Of a DNA stretch of 64,000 bases, positions 9,896 through 20,202 are shown in pieces. This stretch comes from Methanolinea sp. Its GTDB lineage: Archaea > Halobacteriota > Methanomicrobia > Methanomicrobiales > Methanospirillaceae. The notes beneath the pieces were generated by a model. That model did no database searches. It was given only the letters and a program-made list of their open reading frames with translations, and was not told the DNA's origin. Position numbers and translations under genes: made by a program. Position 1 is the stretch's first letter; every line of letters begins with the position of its first letter. The DNA is taken from the NCBI GenBank assembly GCA_018263335.1, contig JADFCY010000004.1, forward strand, positions 56,516 to 120,515, read 5' to 3'.

Positions 9896-10477
9896 ATGAA
9901 CCGTATTTTTGCTGTATTCATGGTGGGAGCCTTCTGCATTGCAGCCTGCGGCTGCCTCCAGGAGAGTGGGGCAAGAGACCGAATGCTTGATGAAAAAGAA
10001 GGGCGGATTCCAGGGTATTCCCAGGCATTGCTGGCAGTAAAGACCTTCATGAACAATGCGAGTTACCAGCCCCCGGCACTGGCCGCCACAAAAGAGGGGG
10101 AGTATCTCCGCCTCAGGTCTGAGAACCGCAGCTTCCTGGTGGATCTCTCCAGTAACAGCGTTATCGAGGCGGAATTTGAGGGGGAAGATGCGATGAGAGA
10201 GATACGCGGGACCCTTGCATATGCGAGGGCAAGGGAGGGCATCCGCAAATTCCTGCAGGATCAGGGGTTTGATTATCCCTTCACCCGCTTTATTTCCAGT
10301 GGCGGCTACTATGAGCTTGGCGCTCCCGGTCTCCTCTTCAGGGTTAATGCGACGACAGGGAACGTTGCCACCGCCGAATTCCTCGGGCCTGAGGCAATGG
10401 AGGTGGTGGGACAGATGACCACGTACCATCAGATCACCAGCGAGACGGCACAAATCACGATGCAGGACTCATCCTGA
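9896..10477 (+). CDS. predicted lipoprotein of unknown function
   Basis: N-terminal hydrophobic segment followed by AACGCLQE lipobox-like sequence. Confidence 0.6.
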   Translation: MNRIFAVFMVGAFCIAACGCLQESGARDRMLDEKEGRIPGYSQALLAVKTFMNNASYQPPALAATKEGEYLRLRSENRSFLVDLSSNSVIEAEFEGEDAMREIRGTLAYARAREGIRKFLQDQGFDYPFTRFISSGGYYELGAPGLLFRVNATTGNVATAEFLGPEAMEVVGQMTTYHQITSETAQITMQDSS

Positions 10478-10567
10478 ACTCCCTCTCTTTTGGGTAGGGA
10501 GCCCTTATTCATTTTTTTTAATGAAACACGCCGTATCAGGCAATTCGTTTTGTGTATTCTCTCTCTT

Positions 10568-11767
10568 TTACTCTCCATCATGCGATGGATCGGATGAAGC
10601 GCTGCCGATCCGGGGTTGGGAATATTTCATGATAAGCCGAAGAATAGAAGCCCCGCCCTGCGGGCCGGCTGTCAACATGCTCCCGTGCATGACATCGATG
10701 AGGGGAACGCCGAGTTTTGCAGCAATAGGGTGCTCCATCAACCCTCCCAGGACAAGGTCTATCCGGTGTGATTTCAGTGCCTCCTCTATCTCGTCCCACG
10801 CCGGAGAGATCAAGACTGCGCATCCATTGCCTGCCGCATCCTTCACCTCGTTTGCGAAAGGTTCTCCGAAGTCAAGTACGATTACCGAGGGGGAAATCCC
10901 ATGGGATGAGAGGAACCGAGAAAGGGCTATTGCTCTCGTAGGCCCGGAGAAGAGTGCGATCCTTGCCCTGCAATGCATTTTTCGTCCTGCTTTCGGAGGT
11001 TCGTCTATATAAGGGCTCTTTGAAACACCGAGTGCGGAGGCGACATCTTCCAGGAATTCCCGGCTCAATCCGGCACCCACAGGATAGACAGTCCTTATGA
11101 ATGGCGTCCCGAACATCTGCCGGAGGAGGATGGCAGCCTGCATCCCTGCAGTCTCGCAGATTACGATATTGAGCGACGCAGCACCAATACTGCGAATCTG
11201 CTCGTATGTCGCTCCCGCAGGCATCACTACCCTCACAGAAAGACCGAGCAGTGAGAGGAGGCGGCGGATCTCCAGGAGGTCGGGCCCGGCCCTGAGCATC
11301 CCAAGAATGTTGACGGTCCCCGGTTCCATGGGTACTGCAGGGTCCGCGACCTCTGATATGATGGCTTCCAGGGTCTTTGCGTACCCGGCTGTATAATCGC
11401 TGGAAAACCCCCCCGCCTCGAGGCAGATCACCTTTGCACCCGTCCTTGCGATCCTGCAGGCATTCTGGACATCCTCGCCAATGATTCCTGAGGCGCAGCA
11501 GGAGAGGACCACGATCATTTCAGGGCTCTTGCGTGAATCAAGATCCTCTATGGCCTCCTTCAGCCGTTCCTCCGCGCCGAAGACTACGTCGTGTTCATCC
11601 ATGCAGGTGCAATAGACCGGGGAGTGACAGTCGCCGCGAAGCCCCAGGATATAATTGACATGGTATACGCACCCTTTCGGTCCATGGACGAGGATGACCG
11701 TGTCTCTCATGGTTGCCGCAGCTTTGATTGCACCAAAAAGGCTGCAGGTGATGCGGGGTATCTCCAT
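10568..11767 (-). CDS. orphan nitrogenase component 1-like (NifD/NifK superfamily) protein
   Basis: Starts MEIPRITCSLFGA; HGPKGCVYHVN; CHSPVYCTCMDEHDVVFGAEERLKEAI; VLSCCASGIIGEDV: three Cys positions matching P-cluster-type ligands. Confidence 0.85.
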   Translation of the reverse strand: MEIPRITCSLFGAIKAAATMRDTVILVHGPKGCVYHVNYILGLRGDCHSPVYCTCMDEHDVVFGAEERLKEAIEDLDSRKSPEMIVVLSCCASGIIGEDVQNACRIARTGAKVICLEAGGFSSDYTAGYAKTLEAIISEVADPAVPMEPGTVNILGMLRAGPDLLEIRRLLSLLGLSVRVVMPAGATYEQIRSIGAASLNIVICETAGMQAAILLRQMFGTPFIRTVYPVGAGLSREFLEDVASALGVSKSPYIDEPPKAGRKMHCRARIALFSGPTRAIALSRFLSSHGISPSVIVLDFGEPFANEVKDAAGNGCAVLISPAWDEIEEALKSHRIDLVLGGLMEHPIAAKLGVPLIDVMHGSMLTAGPQGGASILRLIMKYSQPRIGSASSDPSHDGE

Positions 11768-11923
11768 GGTGAACCGTGAACTCGACACCACAGAAGGGTA
11801 TGGGAAAGGAGTGGATGTTATAGTTACTTGTTCGAGGGATCGGACCGGCTACCGCCCTTGATGGGAAGGAGCCCTGGACCTCGAGGTTCAGGTGCCGACG
11901 CACATCCCTCACCAGAACACAGG

Positions 11924-12721
11924 TTACCAGATCTTTTTTCCTGGCGACCGGGTAGGTGATACCTTCCTTGCTCTTTCCATCACCTCCATGGCCTCACTGT
12001 CCCGACCAATCCGCGAGAGCGATATCCCCTTGTTGTGAAGTGCCGCGGCATCGTCCGGATCAAGGGAAAGCGCCATGTCGAAGGCGTCAATGGCCTCGGT
12101 GTATCGGAAAAGTCCTGCGAGTGCGACTCCCTTGTTGGTCCAGATAACCCCAAGGCCGGGGTTCTCCCTGAGGCACTCATCATAAGACTCGAGGGCTTTT
12201 TGGAACTCCCCGCAGTCAGCCAGCGCCACTCCTCTGTTGTACCATCCCTTTGGAGAACGAGGATCCACCTCGAGGACCTTCTCGTATGAATGTACCGATT
12301 GCTCCACTTCTCCTTTCAAATAGAGACAGTTGCCTTTGATGTACCAGGCTTCGGCATGGTTTGGATCCTGGAGGAGCACCTTGTCGAGGCAGGCGATGGC
12401 ATCTTCATACCGTCCCAGGTAATAGAACGTGAGACCCCGCACGAACCATGCATTGGAGCAGTGGAGGTCAAGGGAGATGGCCTCATCGCACCTGGAAAGG
12501 GCTTCCCTGAAACGGCCGGTCCTGTTCAGGGTGAAGGCCCATGCGGCGAGTTCATCCGGAGCATGGGGACCCCGCATATCATGTTGAGAGAAGAGGAGGA
12601 GCGCCTCGCGGTATCTTCCCACGCTGGAGAGCATTGCAGCCCGTACGCAGAGAGGAAACACGGTTTCACTTGACATACCTTGCACACCTGTGATGATGAG
12701 GAGATTATGCAAGGCGCTCAT
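11924..12721 (-). CDS. TPR-repeat protein
   Basis: Repeats GRYEDAIACLDKVLLQDPNHAEAWYIKGNCLY, GEFQKALESYDECLRENPGLGVIWTNKGVAL; start position uncertain. Confidence 0.8.
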   Translation of the reverse strand: MSALHNLLIITGVQGMSSETVFPLCVRAAMLSSVGRYREALLLFSQHDMRGPHAPDELAAWAFTLNRTGRFREALSRCDEAISLDLHCSNAWFVRGLTFYYLGRYEDAIACLDKVLLQDPNHAEAWYIKGNCLYLKGEVEQSVHSYEKVLEVDPRSPKGWYNRGVALADCGEFQKALESYDECLRENPGLGVIWTNKGVALAGLFRYTEAIDAFDMALSLDPDDAAALHNKGISLSRIGRDSEAMEVMERARKVSPTRSPGKKIW

Positions 12722-13361
12722 CAGTTTTTCTGTCAAACCCCCCCGGATCTGCATGTGAGGAGGAAGTGGTGAATCTCTTCGTGTCAGGCATTTGAGACCG
12801 GCGGTGATAATATCAACCACCGTCACTTTTTTAAAAACCTCCACGAACGGAGGGGCCAGATATCTTCCATGCTGCCGATTGTCAGACCAGGAGGGCCGGG
12901 GGCACGGGAGGAGAAACCCCGGGCAGCCTATCGGGGACAGCGGCACTGCAGCGCATGCGAGGGGATGGGAGGGAAAAGGTCCCCACAAAATACACATGGT
13001 TCATAGTTCCCACCCATACCAGATAGCAAAAGAGCTATTATTTATTCTGCCACTCTCAGCGAGAAGGTAAAGGAACCAGGTGTCGCATGACGCCCATAAC
13101 CCTTGCCGGATCTCCCCAAGGTCGGATTCGCTCACTCCCACATATCCGTTATCATGTCCGCCTGCGCACTCCTGGTGGATTGGATGAATGGATCGGTTGA
13201 CCCACTCCCTGCTCAATTCGCCCTTCCCGGCTCGAAAACCGAATCAGGCATGTAACCATCATGATGGCAGTTACGCACCATTATGTTCCAGGATGACCAT
13301 ATAGTCTCTACACGGCCCGTATACGCTGAAATGCCGGGCATGATATGGGAGAAAGGGCCTG

Positions 13362-14096
13362 ATGCTTTCTGAAAGGGAGCGCGAAAGGTATTCGCGCCAG
13401 TTGCCCCTGATCGGGGAGGAAGGGCAGGAACGCCTTCGCGGTGCATCAGTATGTGTTGCCGGTGCAGGCGGACTCGGCTCACCTTCCTTGCTGTACCTTG
13501 CAGCGGCAGGGGTGGGACACCTGCGGCTTGTTGATCCGGACCGCGTGGAGAGGAGTAACCTGAACCGCCAGATCCTCCATGCGGAACCGGATATCTCCAG
13601 GTTCAAAGTGGAATCTGCGGCAGATAAGATCCGTGCACTCAACCCGGATATCATGATCGAGGCACTGCCCGTGGCGGTGAATGCCGGAAATGCACAAGCC
13701 CTTGCAGGCGGTATGGACCTGCTTCTTGATGCGCTTGACAATTACGAGGCAAGGTATCACCTGAATCGTGCCGCACTCGACCAGGGGATTCCCCTCGTAC
13801 ATGCCGCAGTAAACGGGTTTTTCGGCCAGATGACTACTGTAGTTCCGGGGGAGACCGCTTGCCTCCAGTGTGCGTTCCCATACCCTCCTGAAAGGGTGGA
13901 TACCTCGGTCATCGGGGTCACTGCGGGAGTCATCGGCCTCCTGCAGGCCCTTGAGGCGATCAAGATACTCATCTGCGAGGGCGAGGTGGCAAAAAACGTC
14001 CTTGTGGTCTGGGACGGAAGGTGCGGGAGGCTCGATCAGATACCGCTCGTGAGGGATCCGGCGTGCCCGGTGTGCGGGAGGGGTGATTGCGCATGA
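13362..14096 (+). CDS. ThiF/MoeB/HesA family adenylyltransferase
   Basis: YSRQLPLIGEEGQERLRGASVCVAGAGGLGSP...DPDRVERSNLNRQILH; C-terminal Cys pair CPVCGRGDC. Confidence 0.9.
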   Translation: MLSERERERYSRQLPLIGEEGQERLRGASVCVAGAGGLGSPSLLYLAAAGVGHLRLVDPDRVERSNLNRQILHAEPDISRFKVESAADKIRALNPDIMIEALPVAVNAGNAQALAGGMDLLLDALDNYEARYHLNRAALDQGIPLVHAAVNGFFGQMTTVVPGETACLQCAFPYPPERVDTSVIGVTAGVIGLLQALEAIKILICEGEVAKNVLVVWDGRCGRLDQIPLVRDPACPVCGRGDCA

Positions 14097-14380
14097 CGAT
14101 GATTTGTGTCAGAGTGAGGGCGTTTGCCCGTTACAGGGAGTTGTTCGGTGAGCGTGTCGAGGTTACAGTACCTGCCCCGGCGACAGTCAGGGATGTGGTG
14201 ATGGCGGTGGGACAGTCAAATCCCATCGGCATGGGCGAACTTGTGGACAGCAGTGGGAGGGTGAAACCTTCGGTCATCATCCTTGTGAACCGGGAGAGGG
14301 TGACGGGGTCGCACAGGGAGGATCACCCTGTCGCGGGCGGTGACGAGGTGGCAATATACCCTCCCGTCGCTGGCGGGTGA
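14093..14380 (+). CDS. MoaD/ThiS-type sulfur carrier protein
   Basis: Beta-grasp pattern, ends VAIYPPVAGG (C-terminal GG); start overlaps the upstream stop. Confidence 0.88.
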   Translation: MTMICVRVRAFARYRELFGERVEVTVPAPATVRDVVMAVGQSNPIGMGELVDSSGRVKPSVIILVNRERVTGSHREDHPVAGGDEVAIYPPVAGG

Positions 14381-14384
14381 CAGA

Positions 14385-14798
14385 ATGGTTCCAGGGACGA
14401 TCAGGATAACAAGGGAGGATATTGATCCGGGGAAAATCCTGCAAGAGGCACAGAGCAGCACAATCGGGGCTCTTGTGAGCTTTCTCGGGGTGGTGAGGGA
14501 TGACGGGATCGAACGGATGGATCTCGAGGCATACGAAGAAGTCGCAGAGGAGGAACTTGCCCGGATCCGTGAGCAAGCCATTGCCCGGTTCGCAGTCTCT
14601 CATGTTGATATCATCCACAGGGTAGGAATGCTCTCGGTCGGCGACCATATCGTGATGATCGTCGTGGGTGCATCTCACCGGAAGGCGGCATTCCAGGGAT
14701 GTGAATTCATCATTGACAGGATTAAGGAATCCGTCCCCATCTGGAAGAAGGAATACACCACCGATGGTTCGCGGTGGGTTGCCGGCGAACACGGGTGA
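14385..14798 (+). CDS. moaE: molybdopterin synthase catalytic subunit MoaE
   Basis: GALVSFLGVVRD...LEAYEEVAEEEL...VGASHRKAAFQGCEFIIDRIKESVPIWKKE. Confidence 0.92.
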   Translation: MVPGTIRITREDIDPGKILQEAQSSTIGALVSFLGVVRDDGIERMDLEAYEEVAEEELARIREQAIARFAVSHVDIIHRVGMLSVGDHIVMIVVGASHRKAAFQGCEFIIDRIKESVPIWKKEYTTDGSRWVAGEHG

Positions 14799-14927
14799 AC
14801 ACAGTGAGAAAAAGGGATACTGTCACTCGGCGCATCTTTTTTTTTAAACCGTTCCTTTATCCCACGTGTGGCGTCCGATTCACGAATGGGCGTGAACCGG
14901 GAGACTTGGTTTTCGGGAAAAAATGGG

Positions 14928-16229
14928 TTACCTCTTGTGCCATCTTCTGAGGGGAAAGATGATCCCCGCACCGATGAGCGCAAGGACCGCGGCAAAGGGG
15001 GGGAATGGGATCCCAGGCATATCGCGGTTCAGCGCCACCTGGATCTGCGCAGTCTGCCCGGGACTGAGGTTGAAGGTATTCCGGTAGTCCTGGTATCCGG
15101 AAAGCCGTATCACTATCTCATGGGTTCCCGCAGGTATTGAGGGGATGGTCAGGGGTGTGATGCCAATGCACAGGTTATCGAGGAAGATATTTGCTCCCGA
15201 AGGCTCTGAGGAGATCTGGACCACGCCTGACCCTGCGGGGGCCTGGAGCGGGACAAGGCTCGCCCGTACACTTGCAGTCTTTCCGGCCTGCACCAGTACG
15301 CGGGTGGTATAATCCTGGTAGTTCTCGAGCCTGAGGGTCAAAACATGCTCCCCCGGGGGTATGCCTGTCAGGTCAAGAGGGTTTCCCCCCTGGGTGACTC
15401 CCTGGTAAACCCCGTCGACATACACCGATGCACCGGAGGGCATGGATTCGATATGGATGAATCCCGTGTTCATCTCTGTCTGGACCTGCAGGGGAATATC
15501 AAGGATCGTCACCTGGCCTGGACGTACTGTCACGAGACCCGACCAGTCCTGGTATCCCACGAGCTTAAGGAGCGCAAAATGGGAGCCTGCTGCAAGGTTT
15601 CCCACGGTTGTTGCGGTCGATCCCCGGTATATACCGTCGACGTAGACATCGGCTCCTCCGGGGGCGCTCTTGACCTGCATGGTCCCAACGTCAGAGAGCG
15701 GCTTGAGTACCGCTTCAACTGTGGTGGTCCCGCCTGCAGGCACATCGGTGATCGTGACATACGGCTCGTATCCCGAGAGAAAAGCCTGCACCAGGTGGCT
15801 GCCGGCACGAATGTCCTGGTACGTCCATGGTGCCTGCTGCCCTTTCCCGCCGTCAACGGTGATCAGTGCTCCGGTAGGCACGGAGGAGATCACGAGGGTT
15901 CCGAATGACTGGCTTGGTTCAAGGTCTGCATATATCCTGATGGTCTCACCTGGCTGAGGGGTGGCCGTGTACTGTGTGGTATGGGGATAATACCCGCTCG
16001 CGGCGATTGTGATGGTATAAGGAGGACTTGAGGTTGCCATAACAGGATAAGTGACGGGAGTAACACCAATGAAGCGCCCGTCGAAGATGACCTGTGCTCC
16101 TGACGGATATGATTCTACAAGGAAAAACCCGGACCCGCTGGCAACGGGCATAGATCCCTGGGCGGGAAGAATCCCTGCAAGGATGAAGATGAAAAAGAAG
16201 AATATGAGCACTCGTGTGTTCATTTTCAT
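14928..16229 (-). CDS. secreted protein with five PEGA domains and C-terminal membrane segment
   Basis: Repeated SxPSGAxVYVDGxYxGxTP units; signal peptide; C-terminal FPPFAAVLALIGAGIIFPLRRWHKR. Confidence 0.88.
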   Translation of the reverse strand: MKMNTRVLIFFFFIFILAGILPAQGSMPVASGSGFFLVESYPSGAQVIFDGRFIGVTPVTYPVMATSSPPYTITIAASGYYPHTTQYTATPQPGETIRIYADLEPSQSFGTLVISSVPTGALITVDGGKGQQAPWTYQDIRAGSHLVQAFLSGYEPYVTITDVPAGGTTTVEAVLKPLSDVGTMQVKSAPGGADVYVDGIYRGSTATTVGNLAAGSHFALLKLVGYQDWSGLVTVRPGQVTILDIPLQVQTEMNTGFIHIESMPSGASVYVDGVYQGVTQGGNPLDLTGIPPGEHVLTLRLENYQDYTTRVLVQAGKTASVRASLVPLQAPAGSGVVQISSEPSGANIFLDNLCIGITPLTIPSIPAGTHEIVIRLSGYQDYRNTFNLSPGQTAQIQVALNRDMPGIPFPPFAAVLALIGAGIIFPLRRWHKR

Positions 16230-16599
16230 ATATGCACACCTCTCTCTCTTCTTCTACAAATATCCATTGTGTCTATCCAGGGAGTAAGTGTACTTGCTGG
16301 ACGGTTCTATGGACGCCAACTTAAAAAGACCACACTGGCGCATTCACCCTCCCCATCCCTTTCATCCTGAAAGGGCGGGGCATTTCGCACTCGTCCTTTC
16401 TGTGAGCCTGGAAATCAACGGGTGTGGAGAGAGAGGCTTTAAGGGTTCTCGGGGTTTATATACGAGTGCATACCTCGCAACGGCGCTCCCTGGCCAGAAA
16501 AACCAGGTGGTCCGGGGAATACGCTTCACGCTTGAGGGGAATGCGGGACTCGTCTCCGGATGACCGGACTCCGGGGTCTCATGGGAGGCATGGACTGCT

Positions 16600-17016
16600 A
16601 TGCTTGATCGCCTGAATAAATTTGAAAAGTATATCTATTACATCCTCATCATCCTCCTCGCATTTATTATTCTCGTATCGGTCATCGAACTCGTCCTCCT
16701 CATCGCTGCGGGCATCCTGTATGATCATTCCTTCCGGCTTGATCATCATGAGATCCTGAACGTGTTCGGTTTCTTCCTCCTGGTGCTGATCGGGATAGAA
16801 CTTCTTGACACAATTAAGGCGTACATCAAGAAGCAGGAGATACATGTTGAGATAATCGTCCTCCTCGCAGTCATCGCCGTCGCAAGAAAGATCATCCTCC
16901 TTGACCCCTACGCTGACATGCCCCTCTCAGACATGACATTGTGGGGCCTCGGGTTCATTGCACTCTGCCTCGCAGGGGCATATTATCTCATCAAGAAAGC
17001 GGGAATCTCCACCTGA
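16600..17016 (+). CDS. PsiE-like integral membrane protein
   Basis: Four hydrophobic segments; LLVLIGIELLDTIKAYI, HVEIIVLLAVIAVARKII pattern. Confidence 0.65.
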   Translation: MLDRLNKFEKYIYYILIILLAFIILVSVIELVLLIAAGILYDHSFRLDHHEILNVFGFFLLVLIGIELLDTIKAYIKKQEIHVEIIVLLAVIAVARKIILLDPYADMPLSDMTLWGLGFIALCLAGAYYLIKKAGIST

Positions 17017-17276
17017 GGGCTCATACCCCCCGAGTGAATAAAATTTTTCTCTCCTCCGCGTCTCTCTCAGAGAATTGCTCTCACTTCAGATACGCACGGT
17101 GATCGTCGCTGCGCTGATTTCTCCCCCACTCTTCCACCGGTCCAAAGAGCATCTGAACCGATGGCGAGTGACGCTGCATCGCTTCCCATTGGGGAGAGGA
17201 AAGGTGTGCCCCGGACATGGCACTTCCCGGATATCACGTGGTTTTTATTTGCATCGAGACATAAACTCTCATAATT

Positions 17277-18167
17277 ATGATAGGCACACATGATCTCTCA
17301 TCTTCGCACGGCAGGGCCTCTGTTCTCATTGTGCTCGTACTCCTCGCCCTCGTGGCGATGCCGGCCGCTGCAGCGGTGCAGGAAATCACGTATCTTGGAC
17401 GGATCACTGCGCTTGATCCCCTGTCAGGGACTATCACGATACGGGCGGAGTCCCAGTACCTCTGCGACTATTCGAAGGGAGATGCCGCCTGCAGGTTCAC
17501 TCCCGTCACCCCCCTCCAGGTGGTGGGGACTGTCCCCGAAGAGGGGATCTTCAACACTTTCCGGAATGGCGACCAGGTAGTCGCCACAATCCTCGGGGGG
17601 AGTGGTGGTGCATGGGCAGGGTTTGCGCGTGTCATTCCATCTGCCGGCAGGGATGAATGGGCGGTCACCGACCTGTTTGGTGATCCCCATACCATCCCTG
17701 TTCCCCTTGCGGGAGGATACGTGATTGAGTATTCCACCACCCCTGACTGCACCCAATGCACCGGCTCGGTCTGCAAGGCGCAGAGCGCGCATGTTGTCCT
17801 GAAGAGTGGAGAATTCACAGTCCTTGACCGTTCGATGACCGCAGGGCAGTCAGCAAGGTACTCCGGGCGAAACGACGGCTCAAGCGTGAGCATCCTGTAC
17901 CTCACTGGGGAGGCCGATGCCGGTCCCTGCTCACAGGCAGGACCTCTCACCGGGATGCAGCCGATCTCCAATTTCATAATCCAGGTCGTCCCGCCGATTG
18001 GACAGGCTGCCACCACCGCGGTGGCCACGCCACCGACCGCAGAAGGGATCGGGCAAAAAGTCACCCCACAGTCGACACCCGCTCCGACTCAGGCTCCGTT
18101 TGGATGCATGATACCCATCGCTGCCCTCTGCCTCGTGGCACTCGGGCTCAGAGGGAGGTTCTCCTGA
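17277..18167 (+). CDS. secreted protein with C-terminal hydrophobic anchor, function unknown
   Basis: Signal peptide, Pro/Thr-rich stalk, C-terminal APFGCMIPIAALCLVALGLRGRFS. Confidence 0.65.
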   Translation: MIGTHDLSSSHGRASVLIVLVLLALVAMPAAAAVQEITYLGRITALDPLSGTITIRAESQYLCDYSKGDAACRFTPVTPLQVVGTVPEEGIFNTFRNGDQVVATILGGSGGAWAGFARVIPSAGRDEWAVTDLFGDPHTIPVPLAGGYVIEYSTTPDCTQCTGSVCKAQSAHVVLKSGEFTVLDRSMTAGQSARYSGRNDGSSVSILYLTGEADAGPCSQAGPLTGMQPISNFIIQVVPPIGQAATTAVATPPTAEGIGQKVTPQSTPAPTQAPFGCMIPIAALCLVALGLRGRFS

Positions 18168-18270
18168 CACGTCGGGTTCATGGAAAGAGGATGAACTCAC
18201 ACTCTAGTCTCTCCCCGCGGCATCCCCCCTGGGCCGCCATTTCAGTCTCTCCCTCCCTCCAGCGAGGGAT

Positions 18271-18873
18271 TTGATGGCGGGCCAGACGAGGGGTCCGGAA
18301 TATGACCGCATACAAAGGGTATGCTCAAGGCTCGCCGAAGCGCGTACTCGGGGAGAGGCAGGGATACTCATTGCAAGAGAGGTATCTGCATACTCCCTCT
18401 TTGATCTCCAGGTGATCATGGGAAGGGTAAGGCACGAAGTGCATCGCCTCCCACCCCCCTACAGGAATGCAGCGGGTCCCTACCTCCTCTCCCAGATCGT
18501 CGATGCCCACCATTCGCTTCTCACCTCCTGCACTCGTGGGGAGTTCAGACAAATGAAAGAGCCGTTGAGAGAGAGAGAACTGTATCTTTCCTATCTGGGA
18601 ATGATCCCTGATGGGTGCTATGCGGGTGACCCAAAGGCCGAATATCTCCCGCAGTTTCATTCGCCCCTTCACAGGATGTTCTACTATCTCCTTGCAGGGT
18701 ACGTCATGTTCGTCCAGGAACGGCCTGGGCACCCCGTGGGAACACCATTTCCTGGTGGCGGGAAGGTTGAGGAACGGGACGGTGCCTTCTTCTGCCCCGT
18801 GAGGGATAAGCACAAGGATGTCTCGTTTGCCATCTGTAATTTCTGCCCTGCAAGGCAGGCAGATGAGAGGTGA
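18271..18873 (+). CDS. DUF2115 / UPF0305 family protein
   Basis: Conserved pattern with C-terminal FFCPVRDKHKDVSFAICNFCPARQ. Confidence 0.7.
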   Translation: MMAGQTRGPEYDRIQRVCSRLAEARTRGEAGILIAREVSAYSLFDLQVIMGRVRHEVHRLPPPYRNAAGPYLLSQIVDAHHSLLTSCTRGEFRQMKEPLRERELYLSYLGMIPDGCYAGDPKAEYLPQFHSPLHRMFYYLLAGYVMFVQERPGHPVGTPFPGGGKVEERDGAFFCPVRDKHKDVSFAICNFCPARQADER

Positions 18874-19030
18874 TACGGTGACCGCGCTTTCAGGGACCTC
18901 TGCCACGGTTTCCATCCCACCGGAATGAGGCTGCCATCTGATCCATCCGATAAGTGGGCATAATATGCCGTCCCCATGGCAATAGATTCAAGGCGGCTGG
19001 TATCCGACACCTAAGTATGGTGGAGATCCA

Positions 19031-19426
19031 ATGCTGAACGTGGAAGGGATTAGTGCCGAGGCCAAGATAGGGAAGATCCTTGTCCTGGTCTCGCTCATTC
19101 TCGGGATCCTCGTGCTCCTCTTCATTGGGGTGCTTGCTGCGATCATGTATGGCGCAGGGACCTTCTTTGCGCTGGAAATAAGCCTGACAATCCCGTTCCT
19201 TATCCTTGTCCCGCTCTTTTTGGTCAAGGTGATTGGTCTTGTTATCGGTTTTCTTGCCCTCAATGCCACGGAAAACCGGGATTTTTCCCGTGCCGGGATA
19301 TTTGCCATCATCTCCTGTGTACTGCCTCCCCTGGATATTGTGATGCTGATCGGCGGGATATTCTGCCTCATCTCAAGGGAAGCGAACGAGGGAAAAGCCG
19401 AGGGGGAAGAGGGAAAAAAAGCCTGA
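19031..19426 (+). CDS. small membrane protein of unknown function
   Basis: Three hydrophobic segments, charged C-terminus. Confidence 0.6.
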   Translation: MLNVEGISAEAKIGKILVLVSLILGILVLLFIGVLAAIMYGAGTFFALEISLTIPFLILVPLFLVKVIGLVIGFLALNATENRDFSRAGIFAIISCVLPPLDIVMLIGGIFCLISREANEGKAEGEEGKKA

Positions 19427-19452
19427 TCGAAAGAGAACCCGGTTCCCCGGGT

Positions 19453-20103
19453 TCATACGGGAAGACCGGCAAGAACCTGTTCATACTCTTTTAGGACCTG
19501 TGCAGCCCTTTCAGGGGTAATCGTGGGGACGCCGTACACGAGGAACGGTGGCAGTACGTGAAGTCCCGCAAACTCGAGGATGTTATGTTCGATCACCGAG
19601 AGGTGTTTTCGTAGGTCTCCATGAATCCCGGAAGGGGAGTACATCTCGCTTGGAGACCCGCAGGTAACCACCAGCATCCCCTTCTTGCCTTTCAGGAGGC
19701 CATGTTCGTACACCTTTCCCTGCGCAATATCGACCACGAATCCCTGGGCAAACACGCGGTCGAACCATCCCTTGAGTATGGCTGGCATGGATGTCCACCA
19801 GAGAGGGAACTGGAATATGAGAAGGTCCGCCCATGAGATGCGTTCTATCTCTTCCTGGATATCGGGAGCAAGGCTCCCTGTGGCAACTCCGTGTATCTGC
19901 TCTTCAGCTGGGTTGAAAAGGTCATGCCGCACTCGTATCCTGAAGTCCTGCGAATCCAGGACCGCCTTGAACCTCGTTGCATAGAGATTTGAGACTCTCA
20001 CCTCATGCCCCTGCCTTGCGAGGGTGATCATTGCGACATCCTTGAGCGCACCATTAAAAGACCGCGGTTCCGGATGGGCATAGACATAGTGTATCTTCAT
20101 CAA
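19453..20103 (-). CDS. NAD(P)H dehydrogenase (quinone)/flavodoxin-fold oxidoreductase
   Basis: MKIHYVYAHPEPRSFNGALKD, LLIFQFPLWWTSMPAILKGWFDRVFAQGF. Confidence 0.9.
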   Translation of the reverse strand: MMKIHYVYAHPEPRSFNGALKDVAMITLARQGHEVRVSNLYATRFKAVLDSQDFRIRVRHDLFNPAEEQIHGVATGSLAPDIQEEIERISWADLLIFQFPLWWTSMPAILKGWFDRVFAQGFVVDIAQGKVYEHGLLKGKKGMLVVTCGSPSEMYSPSGIHGDLRKHLSVIEHNILEFAGLHVLPPFLVYGVPTITPERAAQVLKEYEQVLAGLPV

Positions 20104-20202
20104 GGGTTCCTCAAATTGAGATGGCGGGATTCCTTCTTAATAGCATCCCCACGGGTCTTATGCATTACTTGAGTGCAGAGGGGGCGTAATCACACCCCGC
20201 CA

